From: Streptomyces peucetius
Lineage (GTDB): Bacteria; Actinomycetota; Actinomycetes; Streptomycetales; Streptomycetaceae
DNA: 64,000 bases
NCBI RefSeq assembly: GCF_025854275.1
Contig: NZ_CP107567.1
Location: 6,324,001 to 6,388,000 of the forward strand
Direction: 5' to 3'
Shown: positions 8,410-17,127 of the stretch, in pieces
Numbering within the stretch: position 1 is the stretch's first letter
Layout of the letters: each line of letters opens with the position of its first letter
Position numbers and translations under genes: made by a program
The notes under the pieces: model-generated
Told to the model about the DNA's origin: nothing
Database searches by the model: none
What the model saw: only the letters and a program-made list of their open reading frames with translations

Positions 8410-9330
8410 TCACGCGTCGTGGACCGCCCGCGCGCACGCGGCGCGCAGTTCCTCCGGGCCGATGAACGCGGTGTGGGTGCCGGCCGACCCGCAGACGAAG
8501 GCGCCCGCCACCGAGCCGGCGAGCACGCACTCCTCCACCCCACGGCCCTCGAACAGGGCGTGCAGGAACGCGGTGACGAAGGCGTCCCCGGCGCCGTTGG
8601 TGTCGACGACGGGGCGCTCGGGACGTACGGCGGGGAAGTGCCGCACCTTCTCCTCGCCGCGCACCAGCAGATGACAGCCCGCGGCGCCGGCCGTCGCCAC
8701 GACGAGGCGTGCCCGTCCCTCGCCGACGATGCCGCGCATGACCTCCTCGAGCCGGCTGCCGAGGGCCGCGGCACTCAGGAAGACGTAGTCGGACGCGAGG
8801 GCGTAGTCGCGGTGGTGCGGATCGCGGCCGTCCCAGTCGTGGAGATCGGTGGAGCTGGTGATCTCGAGCCGGTGGACGTCCTCGTACATGTCGCGGTTGT
8901 GGCCGACGATCGAGAGATGGACGTGCCGGGCGCGTTCCAGGAAGGGCAGATAGAACGGGCGGGGCAGCCGCAGGTCCGCCGGATGACGCCCGTCGTAGAA
9001 CGAGAACCGGCGGCCCTGCGGGTCGACCAGGTTGATGCCGCGTGGTGTGCCGTGCGGGGAGAGCACATGGCTGAAGTCGAGGCCGTGCTCCGCGTACGCG
9101 GCGAGCACCGTCCGGCCCTGGACGTCGTCGCCGAGGAAGTCGATGAACTTGGTGGCCAGGCCCAGGGCGTGCCAGCCCAGCGCCACGCCGTTGCCGGTGT
9201 GCCCCACGTAGTCGCGCACCGGGGGTACGTACAGCGAGTCGCCCGGCGGCACTTCGAGCGCGTCGACGCGGACGATCGTGTCCACTCCGGTGCCGCCGAC
9301 GACCAGTACGTCGTAGGGCTGCTCGTGCAT
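8410..9330 (-). CDS. PfkB/ribokinase-family carbohydrate kinase
   Basis: A 306-aa cytosolic sugar kinase. The N-terminal PfkB elements are DVLVVGGTGVDTIVRVD and GHTGNGVALGWHALGL. PfkB signature 2 with the catalytic Asp is DTNGAGDAFVTAFLHALF (about residues 243-260). It follows malR by only 7 bases on the same strand, so the two are probably one operon. The phosphorylated sugar cannot be told from sequence. The setting between two oligosaccharide importers suggests a sugar or nucleoside released by hydrolysis, but glucose is normally handled by the ROK enzyme GlkA in this genus. Confidence 0.82.
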   Translation of the reverse strand: MHEQPYDVLVVGGTGVDTIVRVDALEVPPGDSLYVPPVRDYVGHTGNGVALGWHALGLATKFIDFLGDDVQGRTVLAAYAEHGLDFSHVLSPHGTPRGINLVDPQGRRFSFYDGRHPADLRLPRPFYLPFLERARHVHLSIVGHNRDMYEDVHRLEITSSTDLHDWDGRDPHHRDYALASDYVFLSAAALGSRLEEVMRGIVGEGRARLVVATAGAAGCHLLVRGEEKVRHFPAVRPERPVVDTNGAGDAFVTAFLHALFEGRGVEECVLAGSVAGAFVCGSAGTHTAFIGPEELRAACARAVHDA

Positions 9331-9337
9331 GTGGGCC

Positions 9338-10372
9338 TCAGTCCCGGGCCGGGGCCCGCTTCGTGGCGGACGCGGTCGAACCCCGTACCACCAGCTCCGG
9401 CATGAAGACGAACTCGCTGTGCGGGGCGGGCGTGCCCCCTATCTCCTCCAGCAGCGCACGCACCGACGCCTGCCCCATCGCCTGCACGGGCTGGCGGATG
9501 GTGGTGAGCGGCGGATCGGTGAACGCTATGAGCGGGGAGTCGTCGAAGCCGACCACCGAGATGTCCCTGGGCACGTGGAGCCGCTGCTGCCGCGCCGCGC
9601 GGATGGCGCCGAGCGCCATCATGTCGCTGGCGCAGGCGATCGCGGTGCACCCCTTGGCGATCAGCGCGGCCGCCGCCGCCTGGCCGCCCTCCAGGGTGTA
9701 GAGGGAGTGCTGGATCAGTTCCTGCGACTCCTCGGGGGACAGCCCGAGCCGTTCCTCCATGGCGAGCTGGAAACCCTCGATCTTGCGCAGGACCGGCACG
9801 AACCGCCTCGGGCCGAGCGCGAGGCCGATCCGGGTGTGGCCGAGGGAGGCGAGGTGGGTGACCGCCAGCTGCATCGCGGCCCGGTCGTCGGGGGAGACGA
9901 AGGGGGCCTGGACCTTCGGCGAGAAGCCGTTGACCAGGACGTACGGCACGCCCTTGGCACGCAGTTGGTCGTAGCGGTCCGTGTCGGCGGTGGTGTCGGC
10001 GTGCAGCCCGGAGACGAAGATGATGCCGGAGACGCCGCGGTCCACCAGCATCTCGGTGAGTTCGTCCTCCGTGGACCCGCCGGGGGTCTGCGTGGCGAGC
10101 ACCGGCGTGTATCCCTGCCGGGTCAGCGCCTGGCCGATGACCTGGGCGAGGGCGGGGAAGATCGGGTTGTCCAGCTCGGGGGTTATCAGTCCCACCAGGC
10201 CGGCGCTGCGCCGGCGCAGCCGGACCGGCCGCTCGTAGCCGAGCACGTCGAGCGCGGCCAGGACGGATTCGCGGGTGGCCGCGGCCACGCCGGGCTTGCC
10301 GTTGAGCACGCGGCTGACTGTGGCTTCACTGACCCCCGCCTGGGCTGCGATGTCGGCGAGCCGCGCGGTCAT
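9338..10372 (-). CDS. malR: LacI-family maltose regulon repressor
   Basis: 344 aa from ATG 10372. This start gives the usual MalR N-terminus MTARLADIAAQAGVSEATVS; a start 63 bases upstream adds a tail and has no better ribosome site. The HTH is at residues 3-22 with hinge NGKPGVAAATRESVLAALDV. The effector domain contains GLVGLITPELDNPIFP, DRGVSGIIFVSGLHADTTAD and VVGFDDSPLIAFTDPPLTT. It is divergent from malE across a region with several CTTGC-type motifs. In Streptomyces MalR represses malEFG and the amylase genes in the absence of maltose or maltotriose; recognition as MalR is by close sequence pattern and synteny. Confidence 0.88.
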   Translation of the reverse strand: MTARLADIAAQAGVSEATVSRVLNGKPGVAAATRESVLAALDVLGYERPVRLRRRSAGLVGLITPELDNPIFPALAQVIGQALTRQGYTPVLATQTPGGSTEDELTEMLVDRGVSGIIFVSGLHADTTADTDRYDQLRAKGVPYVLVNGFSPKVQAPFVSPDDRAAMQLAVTHLASLGHTRIGLALGPRRFVPVLRKIEGFQLAMEERLGLSPEESQELIQHSLYTLEGGQAAAAALIAKGCTAIACASDMMALGAIRAARQQRLHVPRDISVVGFDDSPLIAFTDPPLTTIRQPVQAMGQASVRALLEEIGGTPAPHSEFVFMPELVVRGSTASATKRAPARD

Positions 10373-10766
10373 GGGAGTGGACTGTACCGGCCGTACGTCG
10401 GATTGCCCACCAGCGGCGGGAATCGGCAGGTTCATCGCGTCATGTCGCGGCCGGCCCTCCCGGCGGACCGCCGCGGAGCATGAACCACGTCACATGTCTG
10501 CAAAGCCTTGCGGAGTGCTTGCGAAGGCGTCGGTTGCGGACGCACCCTGGGCACGGTCCGTTCCTGTGAGGAGTGTCAAGCGATCCTTCGGCAACTCTCA
10601 GGACACGCGGATGTAACGATCGGCCGTCCTTGCAGAAAATTGCCGCAAGGTCTTTCCGATGGTTTTCGGCCCTGTTACGTTCCTGGCAACCCGGCACCGC
10701 GAGGGAGCGGACGGCGGGAGGCAGGTCTTCGCCTCCGCCCTTCCGGGCTCAGTTGAAGGAGTTCAC
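10373..10766. promoter_or_regulatory. malR-malE intergenic region with MalR-type boxes
   Basis: 394 bases with no credible gene. Candidate MalR sites are CCTTGCGG at 10506-10513 with CTTGCGAAG at 10518-10526, and an inverted pair CCTTGC (10628-10633)...GCAAGG (10645-10650) separated by 11 AT-richer bases. The malE ribosome site GAAGGAG is at 10755-10761. The spread of boxes suggests control in both directions. Confidence 0.65.
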
Positions 10767-12038
10767 ATGCGGCGTGGCATAGCGGCCACTGCGCTGGTAG
10801 CGGCAATGGCGCTCTCGGCGACGGCGTGCGGGTCGGACGGCGGCGACACCGGCAAGAAGAGCTCGGGCGAGCTCAGCGGGACGGTCACGTGGTGGGACAC
10901 CTCCACGGTCGGCAGTGAGGACAAGGTCTTCAAGAAGATCGCCGAGGACTTCACCAAGCTGCACCCGAAGGTCACCGTCAAGTACGTCAACGTGCCGTTC
11001 GGTGAGGCGCAGAACAAGTTCAAGAACGCCGCGCAGTCCGGCTCCGGCGCCCCCGACGTCATCCGCTCCGAGGTCGCCTGGACCCCGGAGTTCGCCGACC
11101 TCGGCTATCTCGCGCCGCTCGACGGCACCGCCGCGCTGAAGGACGAGGACGACTTCCTCGAGCAGGCCGCGGCCTCCACCCGGTACAACGGCAAGATTTA
11201 CGCCGTTCCGCAGGTCATCGACTCCATGGGCATCTTCTACAACAAGAAGATCTTCAAGGAGGCCGGCGTCGAGGTCCCCAAGACCATCGACGAGCTGAAG
11301 ACCGTCTCGGCCACGATCAAGGACAAGACCGGCAAGACCGGTCTGTACCTGCGTGGTGACGACGCCTACTGGTTCCTCTCCTTCCTCTACGGCGAGGGCG
11401 GTGACCTCGTCGACGCCAAGAGCAAGACCGTCACGATCGACGACGAGGCCGGCGTCAAGGCCATGAAGGTCGTCAAGGACCTGGTCGACTCCAAGACCGC
11501 GATCACCGATGCGACCAACGGCTGGGACAACATGCAGGCCGCCTTCAAGGACGGCAAGGTCGCCATGATGATCAACGGCCCGTGGGCCGTCGCCGACACC
11601 TACACCGGTGCCGAGTTCGCCGACAAGTCCAACCTCGGCGTCGCCCCGGTCCCGGCCGGCTCCGCCGGCCAGGGCGCCCCGCAGGGCGGCCACAACCTCG
11701 CGGTCTACGCGGGCTCCGAGAACCTGGACGCCTCGTACGCCTTCACCGAGTACATGACCTCCGCCGAGACCCAGGCCAAGGTCGCCCAGGAGCTCAACCT
11801 GCTCCCGACCCGCAACTCCGTCTACTCCCAGCCGGGTGTCGCGAGCAACGAGATCGTCGGCTTCTTCCGCCCGGTCGTGGACAAGGCCGTCGAGCGCCCC
11901 TGGATCCCGGAGACCGGCAGCCTCTTCGCTCCGCTGGTGACCGAGTACACCAAGGTCCTCACCGGCCAGACCACCCCGGAGAAGGGTGTCAAGGCCACCG
12001 CGGACGAGTACCGCAAGCTCCTCAAGGACTGGAAGTAA
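10767..12038 (+). CDS. malE: Maltose/maltodextrin-binding lipoprotein
   Basis: 423 aa from ATG 10767, preceded by GAAGGAG. The signal peptide MRRGIAATALVAAMALSATAC ends in the lipobox SATAC, so the protein is lipid-anchored outside the membrane. The mature domain is a family 1 binding protein: LSGTVTWWDTSTVGSEDKVF, GSGAPDVIRSEVAWTPEFAD, DSMGIFYNKKIFKEAGVEVP and KVAMMINGPWAVAD. Aromatic residues in these motifs would stack on maltodextrin rings. It is first in malEFG-aglA. The 19-base gap to malF holds no hairpin, unlike cebE-cebF. Confidence 0.9.
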   Translation: MRRGIAATALVAAMALSATACGSDGGDTGKKSSGELSGTVTWWDTSTVGSEDKVFKKIAEDFTKLHPKVTVKYVNVPFGEAQNKFKNAAQSGSGAPDVIRSEVAWTPEFADLGYLAPLDGTAALKDEDDFLEQAAASTRYNGKIYAVPQVIDSMGIFYNKKIFKEAGVEVPKTIDELKTVSATIKDKTGKTGLYLRGDDAYWFLSFLYGEGGDLVDAKSKTVTIDDEAGVKAMKVVKDLVDSKTAITDATNGWDNMQAAFKDGKVAMMINGPWAVADTYTGAEFADKSNLGVAPVPAGSAGQGAPQGGHNLAVYAGSENLDASYAFTEYMTSAETQAKVAQELNLLPTRNSVYSQPGVASNEIVGFFRPVVDKAVERPWIPETGSLFAPLVTEYTKVLTGQTTPEKGVKATADEYRKLLKDWK

Positions 12039-12057
12039 CAGGAAGGTTGGCCGGCTG

Positions 12058-13065
12058 ATGGCTGTGGACACCAGCCAGTCGGTGGCGAAGGCCGCGGGCG
12101 ATGTCGCCCGCGGCCCCAGCCGCGGTACTGGTAAGCCCGAGGGCAGGCTCCGGCGCTCCCTCTCCACGCACTGGTACGCGTGGGTGATGGTCGCCCCGGC
12201 GACCGTCGTGATCGCGGTGATCATCGGATACCCGCTGGTCCGCGGTATCTACCTGTCTCTCACGGATGCCACGGAGCGCAATGTCGCGCGGAGCATCGGC
12301 GTCAACGAGATCCCCGCGACCTACGAGTTCGTGGGGCTGGACAACTACAAGGAGGCGTTGTCCAGCGCGCAGTTCTTCGACACGCTGGGCTGGACCCTGG
12401 TGTGGACGGTGGCCTGCGTCTCCATCACCTTCGCCCTCGGCATGGCGCTGGCCAACATCCTCAACCGCAAGATCGCCGGCCGCTCCTTCTACCGGATGCT
12501 GCTCATCCTGCCGTGGGCGGTCCCCGGTTTCGTGTCCGTCTTCGCCTGGCGCTTCCTCTACGACGAGCGCCGCGGGCTGCTGAACAGCATCCTCGCGGGC
12601 GGCGGCATCGACGCCGTGCCGTGGCTGAACGACCCGACGCTGGCCAAGGTCGCGGTGATCGCCGTCAACGTGTGGCTCGGTGTGCCGTTCATGATGGTCG
12701 CCCTGCTCGGCGGCCTGCAGTCCATCCCGGGCGAGCTCTACGAGGCCGCGGAGATGGACGGTGCCACCGCCTGGCAGCGGTTCCGCAACATCACGCTTCC
12801 CGGACTGCGTTCGGTCAGCACCACCGTGGTCCTGCTGAGCAGTATCTGGACCTTCAACATGTTCCCGGTGATCTTCCTGCTCACCCGGGGCGGACCCGGC
12901 GAGGCGACCCAGATCCTGGTGACGCAGGCGTACAAGTTCTCCTTCGAGATCAGTCCGCGTGACTTCGCCCAGTCGTCCACCTGGGGCGTACTGATCCTGG
13001 TCCTCCTGATGCTCTTCGCCGCGGTCTACCGGCGAGTCCTCCGCAAGCAGGGAGAAGTCTGGTGA
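12058..13065 (+). CDS. malF: Maltose ABC transporter permease MalF
   Basis: 335 aa from ATG 12058, with an AGGAAGG ribosome site just after the malE stop. The cytoplasmic N-terminus is about 40 residues. The first membrane segment is WVMVAPATVVIAVIIGYPLV and six segments are expected. The EAA loop reads GELYEAAEMDGATAWQRFRN (about residue 225). There is no large periplasmic P2 domain as in the E. coli MalF, consistent with the short actinobacterial form. The stop overlaps the malG start (GTGA). It would pair with MalG and an unlinked MsiK-type ATPase. Confidence 0.88.
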   Translation: MAVDTSQSVAKAAGDVARGPSRGTGKPEGRLRRSLSTHWYAWVMVAPATVVIAVIIGYPLVRGIYLSLTDATERNVARSIGVNEIPATYEFVGLDNYKEALSSAQFFDTLGWTLVWTVACVSITFALGMALANILNRKIAGRSFYRMLLILPWAVPGFVSVFAWRFLYDERRGLLNSILAGGGIDAVPWLNDPTLAKVAVIAVNVWLGVPFMMVALLGGLQSIPGELYEAAEMDGATAWQRFRNITLPGLRSVSTTVVLLSSIWTFNMFPVIFLLTRGGPGEATQILVTQAYKFSFEISPRDFAQSSTWGVLILVLLMLFAAVYRRVLRKQGEVW

Positions 13066-13937
13066 CCACCGCCGTGACCCCCACGTCCAGCCGGCGGACC
13101 AAGGTCCGCCGCCGTGGCGAGCGTTCGCCGCTCGCGTCGCTCGGACTGCACGCCACGTTGATCGTCGCCTCCGTGGTCGCGGTCTTCCCGGTGCTGTGGG
13201 TCTTCCTGACCTCGCTGAAGCCGGCCAAGTACGCGAACACGACGGACTTCGTCAAGGAGACGACGTTCGAGAACTACACGAACCTGCTGGAGAACACCGA
13301 GTTCCTCACCTGGTTCGGCAACTCGCTGCTGATCGCCGGTCTCACGACCCTGCTCGGCGTCATCGTCGCCGCCACCACCGGATACGCGGTCAGCCGCTTC
13401 CGCTTTCCCGGCAAGCGCGGCCTGATGTGGACGCTGCTGATCACCCAGATGTTCCCGGTCGCCGTCCTGATCGTGCCGATCTACAACATCATGTCCGCCA
13501 TCGGACTGCTGAACAACGCGTTCGGCCTGGTCGTCACGTACCTCACCATCGCCGTTCCGTTCTGTGCGTGGATGATGAAGGGCTTCTTCGACACCATCCC
13601 GATGGAGATCGACGAATCGGGCCAGGTGGACGGGCTCACCCCGTTCGGAACCTTCTGGCGGCTGATCCTGCCGCTCGCCAAGCCCGGCATCGCGGTCACC
13701 GCGTTCTACTCGTTCATCACCGCCTGGGGCGAGGTCGCCTACGCGTCCGCCTTCATGGTCGGCGACGAGAACCTCACCCTCGCCGGCGGACTGCAGAAGT
13801 TCGTCAACCAGTACGGCGCCCAGTGGGGCCCGATGACGGCGGCGTCCGTGCTCATCGCCATACCCGCGGGACTCGTGTTCCTCTTCGCCCAGCGGCATCT
13901 CGTGACCGGTATGTCCGCCGGTGCCGTCAAGGGCTGA
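13062..13937 (+). CDS. malG: Maltose ABC transporter permease MalG
   Basis: 291 aa, GTG start overlapping malF by 4 bases. Six membrane segments are predicted after a basic N-terminus; segment 1 is LHATLIVASVVAVFPVLWVF. The conserved EAA-like loop is PMEIDESGQVDGLTPFGTFW (about residue 183), in which the usual EAA is EID-ESG, a variation common in MalG. The protein ends in GMSAGAVKG. A large hairpin follows before aglA. Confidence 0.88.
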   Translation: MTTAVTPTSSRRTKVRRRGERSPLASLGLHATLIVASVVAVFPVLWVFLTSLKPAKYANTTDFVKETTFENYTNLLENTEFLTWFGNSLLIAGLTTLLGVIVAATTGYAVSRFRFPGKRGLMWTLLITQMFPVAVLIVPIYNIMSAIGLLNNAFGLVVTYLTIAVPFCAWMMKGFFDTIPMEIDESGQVDGLTPFGTFWRLILPLAKPGIAVTAFYSFITAWGEVAYASAFMVGDENLTLAGGLQKFVNQYGAQWGPMTAASVLIAIPAGLVFLFAQRHLVTGMSAGAVKG

Positions 13938-13953
13938 CCAGCCGTATGAAGCC

Positions 13954-13991
13954 GCGGCGCCGGTCCGTGCCCGACCCCGGACCGGCGCCGC
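13954..13991 (+). terminator. Hairpin between malG and aglA
   Basis: A perfect 13-bp stem (13954-13966 with 13979-13991) with a 12-base loop lies in the 82-base gap. It could lower aglA expression relative to malEFG or mark the end of the main transcript. Confidence 0.65.
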
Positions 13992-14019
13992 TCCCCACCC
14001 CATCACTTCCAGGGATGAC

Positions 14020-15669
14020 ATGACCCAGCACCTTGCTGCCCCCGCCGCCCCCACCTCCGGCACGCACACGGGCTGGTGGCGTGACGCGGTGATCTACCAG
14101 GTGTACCCGCGCAGCTTCGCCGACGGCAACGGCGACGGCATGGGAGATCTGGAAGGCATCCGCGACCGGCTGCCCTATCTGCGGGACCTCGGCGTCGACG
14201 CCGTCTGGCTGAGCCCGTTCTACGCCTCGCCGCAGGCCGACGCCGGCTACGACGTGGCCGACTACCGCGCCATCGACCCGATGTTCGGCTCGCTCCTCGA
14301 CGCCGACGCGCTGATCCGCGACGCCCACGGGCTGGGCCTGCGCATCATCGTGGACCTCGTGCCCAACCACTCCTCGGACCAGCACGAGTGGTTCCAGCGC
14401 GCCCTGCGCGAAGGTCCCGGCTCGCCGCTGAGGGAGCGCTACCACTTCCGTCCGGGCAAGGGAGCGAACGGTGAACTGCCCCCCAACGACTGGGAGTCCA
14501 TCTTCGGCGGCCCCGCCTGGACCCGGGCCGCCGACGGAGAGTGGTACCTCCACCTCTTCGCTCCCGAGCAGCCCGACTTCAACTGGGAGCACCCCGCCGT
14601 ACGGGACGAGTTCCGCTCCATCCTGCGGTTCTGGCTCGACATGGGGGTCGACGGCTTCCGCGTCGACGTCGCCCACGGCCTCATCAAGGCCCCGGGCCTG
14701 CCCGACCTCGGCAAGCACGACCAGCTGAAGCTGCTCGGAAACGATGTCATGCCGTTCTTCGACCAGGACGGTGTCCACGACGTCTACCGCTCCTGGCGCA
14801 AGGTCCTCGAGGAGTACGGCGACGACCGCGTCCTCGTCGCGGAGGCCTGGACGCCCACCGTCGAACGCACCGCCAACTACGTGCGCCCCGACGAGATGCA
14901 CCAGGCCTTCAACTTCCAGTACCTCGGCACCCACTGGGACGCCGCGGAGCTGCGCGAGGTCATCGACGACTCGCTCGCCGCCATGCGGCCCGTGGGGGCG
15001 CCCACCACCTGGGTGCTCTCCAACCACGACGTCACCCGCCACGCCACCCGCTTCGCCAACCCCGCGGGCATGGGCACCCAGATCCGCACCGCCGGCGACC
15101 GCGCCCTCGGCCTGCGCCGCGCCCGCGCCGCCACGCTGCTGATGCTGGCCCTGCCCGGTTCCGCGTACGTCTACCAGGGCGAGGAGCTCGGCCTGCCCGA
15201 CGTCACGGACCTGCCCGACGAGGTCCGCCAGGACCCGTCGTTCTGGCGGGCCAGTGGGCAGGACGGCTTTCGCGACGGCTGCCGGGTGCCGATCCCGTGG
15301 ACCGCCGAGGGCTCCTCGTACGGCTTCGGCGACGGCGGCAGCTGGCTGCCGCAGCCCGACAGCTGGGGCGCGCTGAGCGTCGAGGCGCAGACCGGCGACC
15401 CGGGTTCCACGCTCGAGCTCTACCGCACGGCGCTCGCCGTCCGCCGCGGTCACGCCGGGCTCGGCGCGGGTGACGCGGTCGAGTGGGTGGACGCCCCGGA
15501 GGGTGTGCTGGCGTTCCGCCGCGACGGTTTCCTGTGCACCGCCAACACCACGGGCGAGACGGTCCGCATCCCGCTGCCCGGCCGGACGCTGCTCGCCAAC
15601 GACACGGTGATGGTCGTCGACGACATGGCAGAGGTGCCCGCCGACACCACCGTCTGGTGGGCGGTGTGA
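14020..15669 (+). CDS. aglA: Cytosolic GH13 alpha-glucosidase
   Basis: 549 aa from ATG 14020 after CCAGGGA. There is no signal peptide, so the enzyme acts in the cytosol on imported maltose and maltodextrins, releasing glucose. The GH13 motifs are complete: the N-terminal strand DAVIYQVYPRSFADGNGDG (oligo-1,6-glucosidase/alpha-glucosidase subfamily), region I VDLVPNHSS, the nucleophile Asp in GVDGFRVDVAHG (about residue 215), the acid Glu in LVAEAW (about 273), and the transition-state Asp in SNHDVTRH (about 335). It lies directly after malEFG, and its stop overlaps the next regulator's start. Confidence 0.9.
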   Translation: MTQHLAAPAAPTSGTHTGWWRDAVIYQVYPRSFADGNGDGMGDLEGIRDRLPYLRDLGVDAVWLSPFYASPQADAGYDVADYRAIDPMFGSLLDADALIRDAHGLGLRIIVDLVPNHSSDQHEWFQRALREGPGSPLRERYHFRPGKGANGELPPNDWESIFGGPAWTRAADGEWYLHLFAPEQPDFNWEHPAVRDEFRSILRFWLDMGVDGFRVDVAHGLIKAPGLPDLGKHDQLKLLGNDVMPFFDQDGVHDVYRSWRKVLEEYGDDRVLVAEAWTPTVERTANYVRPDEMHQAFNFQYLGTHWDAAELREVIDDSLAAMRPVGAPTTWVLSNHDVTRHATRFANPAGMGTQIRTAGDRALGLRRARAATLLMLALPGSAYVYQGEELGLPDVTDLPDEVRQDPSFWRASGQDGFRDGCRVPIPWTAEGSSYGFGDGGSWLPQPDSWGALSVEAQTGDPGSTLELYRTALAVRRGHAGLGAGDAVEWVDAPEGVLAFRRDGFLCTANTTGETVRIPLPGRTLLANDTVMVVDDMAEVPADTTVWWAV

Positions 15670-16715
15670 CGGTTCCCCTGCCTCGGGGCGACGGGTCCGC
15701 CGCCCCGAGGCTCGCCGACCTCGCTCTCCAGGCCCAGGTCAGCGAAGCCACGGTCAGCCGGGTGCTCAACGGCAAGGCCGGTGTCGCGGCCGCCACCCGG
15801 CACAAGGTGCTGGCCGCCCTCGACGTGCTCGGCTACGAGCGGCCGGTGCGGCTGCGGCAGCGCAGCGCCGGGCTCGTCGGCCTGATCATCCCCGAGCTGA
15901 CCAACCCGATCTTCCCGGCGTTCGCCCAGGTGATCGAGCAGGTGCTGGCGGGGCACGGCTACACGCCCGTGCTGTGCACACAGATGCCGGGCGGTTCCAC
16001 GGAGGACGAACTGGTCGAGCAACTGGAGGAACGCGGTGTCACGGGCATCGTGTTCCTCTCCGGGCTGCACGCCGACACGACGGCCGACCCGTCCCGCTAC
16101 CTCAAACTCGCGGGCCGGGGCGTCCCGTTCGTCCTCATCAACGGCTACAACGAGGCCGTCCAGGCGCCGTTCGTGTCCCCCGACGACCGCTCCGCGGCGC
16201 GCATGGCCGTGCGGCACCTCGTCGAGCTCGGGCACGAGCGCATCGGCCTGGCCATCGGGCCGACCCGCTATGTGCCCTCGCTGCGCAAGGCGGAGGGCTT
16301 CACCGAGGCGCTCGAGTCGATGCTGGGGCTGTCGGCGGACGACGCCGGGAGCTTCATCCAGCGCACGCTGTTCTCCGTCGAGGGCGGCCAGGCCGCCGCC
16401 GGCCTGCTGCTCGACCAGGGGTGCACCGGGATCGTCTGCGGCAGCGACCTGATGGCGCTCGGCGTGGTCAGGGCGGTGCGGGCACGCGGGCTGGACGTGC
16501 CCGGCGACGTGTCGGTGGTCGGCTTCGACGACTCGCCTCTCATCGCGTTCACGGACCCGCCGCTCACGACGGTGCGGCAGCCGGTGCAGGCGATGGCCAC
16601 GGCGGCGGTGGACGCGCTGGTCGAGGAGATCGACGGAAACCCGGTGCAGAGGACGGAGTTTGTTTTCCAGCCTGAGCTGGTGGTGCGCGGTTCGACGGGC
16701 GCGCCGCGGCGCTGA
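15666..16715 (+). CDS. Second MalR-like LacI repressor, coupled to aglA
   Basis: 349 aa from GTG 15666, overlapping the aglA stop (GTGA). The HTH and hinge are nearly identical to MalR: both contain QVSEATVSRVLNGK- or GVSEATVSRVLNGK-type helices and the shared stretch VLAALDVLGYERPVRLR. The effector domain follows the same plan (SGLHADTTAD, VVGFDDSPLIAFTDPPLTT, AMATAAVDALVEEIDGNP). It is most likely a paralogue that reads the same or a very similar operator but a different or additional ligand, perhaps glucose oligomers made or consumed by AglA. Its role is inferred. Confidence 0.85.
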   Translation: MTVPLPRGDGSAAPRLADLALQAQVSEATVSRVLNGKAGVAAATRHKVLAALDVLGYERPVRLRQRSAGLVGLIIPELTNPIFPAFAQVIEQVLAGHGYTPVLCTQMPGGSTEDELVEQLEERGVTGIVFLSGLHADTTADPSRYLKLAGRGVPFVLINGYNEAVQAPFVSPDDRSAARMAVRHLVELGHERIGLAIGPTRYVPSLRKAEGFTEALESMLGLSADDAGSFIQRTLFSVEGGQAAAGLLLDQGCTGIVCGSDLMALGVVRAVRARGLDVPGDVSVVGFDDSPLIAFTDPPLTTVRQPVQAMATAAVDALVEEIDGNPVQRTEFVFQPELVVRGSTGAPRR

Positions 16716-16766
16716 AGCGCGGCGGCCGGGGCCTGCCCCGGGTCGGGGCGGGCGGGGTTCTGACGG

Positions 16767-16796
16767 CGGCCCCGGGCGCGCTCCGCTCCGGGGCCG
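16767..16796 (+). terminator. Terminator of the malEFG-aglA-regulator operon
   Basis: A 9-bp perfect GC stem (16767-16775 with 16788-16796) with a 12-base loop lies after the second LacI gene. It is surrounded by further short G/C inverted repeats. Confidence 0.6.
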
Positions 16797-16898
16797 AGGC
16801 CGGTCGGTGAACCGGCCCGGCCGGCCGGGCGCGTGGGGCCCGGCATTGACCGGGACCCCCGGCCGGCCGGACCGGAGTCATGGTTGAACGTAACACCG

Positions 16899-17060
16899 CT
16901 GCAACTGCTTGCGAAAGAGTTTGCGGTCACGAAACGGCTTGTTTTCAAGGTGGTCATCGGAGTCTGCCCGGAGGGTTGACCGCCGGGCGGGTGGGGCTTA
17001 CGGTCTCGTCCGCAACGAGTTTCAGACTTCTTGCAGCAATAAACCCCAAAGGCCTTGCGG
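16899..17060 (+). promoter_or_regulatory. Amylase promoter with flanking MalR-type boxes
   Basis: A -35 TTGACC (16976-16981) and -10 TACGGT (16999-17004) with a 17-base spacer form a good vegetative promoter. CTTGC-type boxes lie upstream (CTTGCGAAAG at 16908-16917, preceded by CTGCAA) and downstream of the -10 (CTTGCAG at 17030-17036, CCTTGCGG at 17053-17060). They resemble those before malE, so MalR repression by roadblock is likely. Confidence 0.7.
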
Positions 17061-17127
17061 GCACGGCGCGTTGCCGCACGAGGCTGACCCCTCGCATCCG
17101 CACCTTCCTGTGAGCCCAGGAGGAATC

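Noticed and set aside
7092..8774. Open frame of 560 codons on the minus strand across cebF and cebG
   Set aside because: Shadow of the permeases, running into the 3' part of the kinase gene in the wrong frame.
10749..12224. Open frame of 491 codons on the minus strand across malE
   Set aside because: Shadow of malE. No ribosome site and no recognisable domain.
13927..15453. Open frame of 508 codons on the minus strand across aglA
   Set aside because: Shadow of aglA, whose GH13 motifs are intact on the plus strand.
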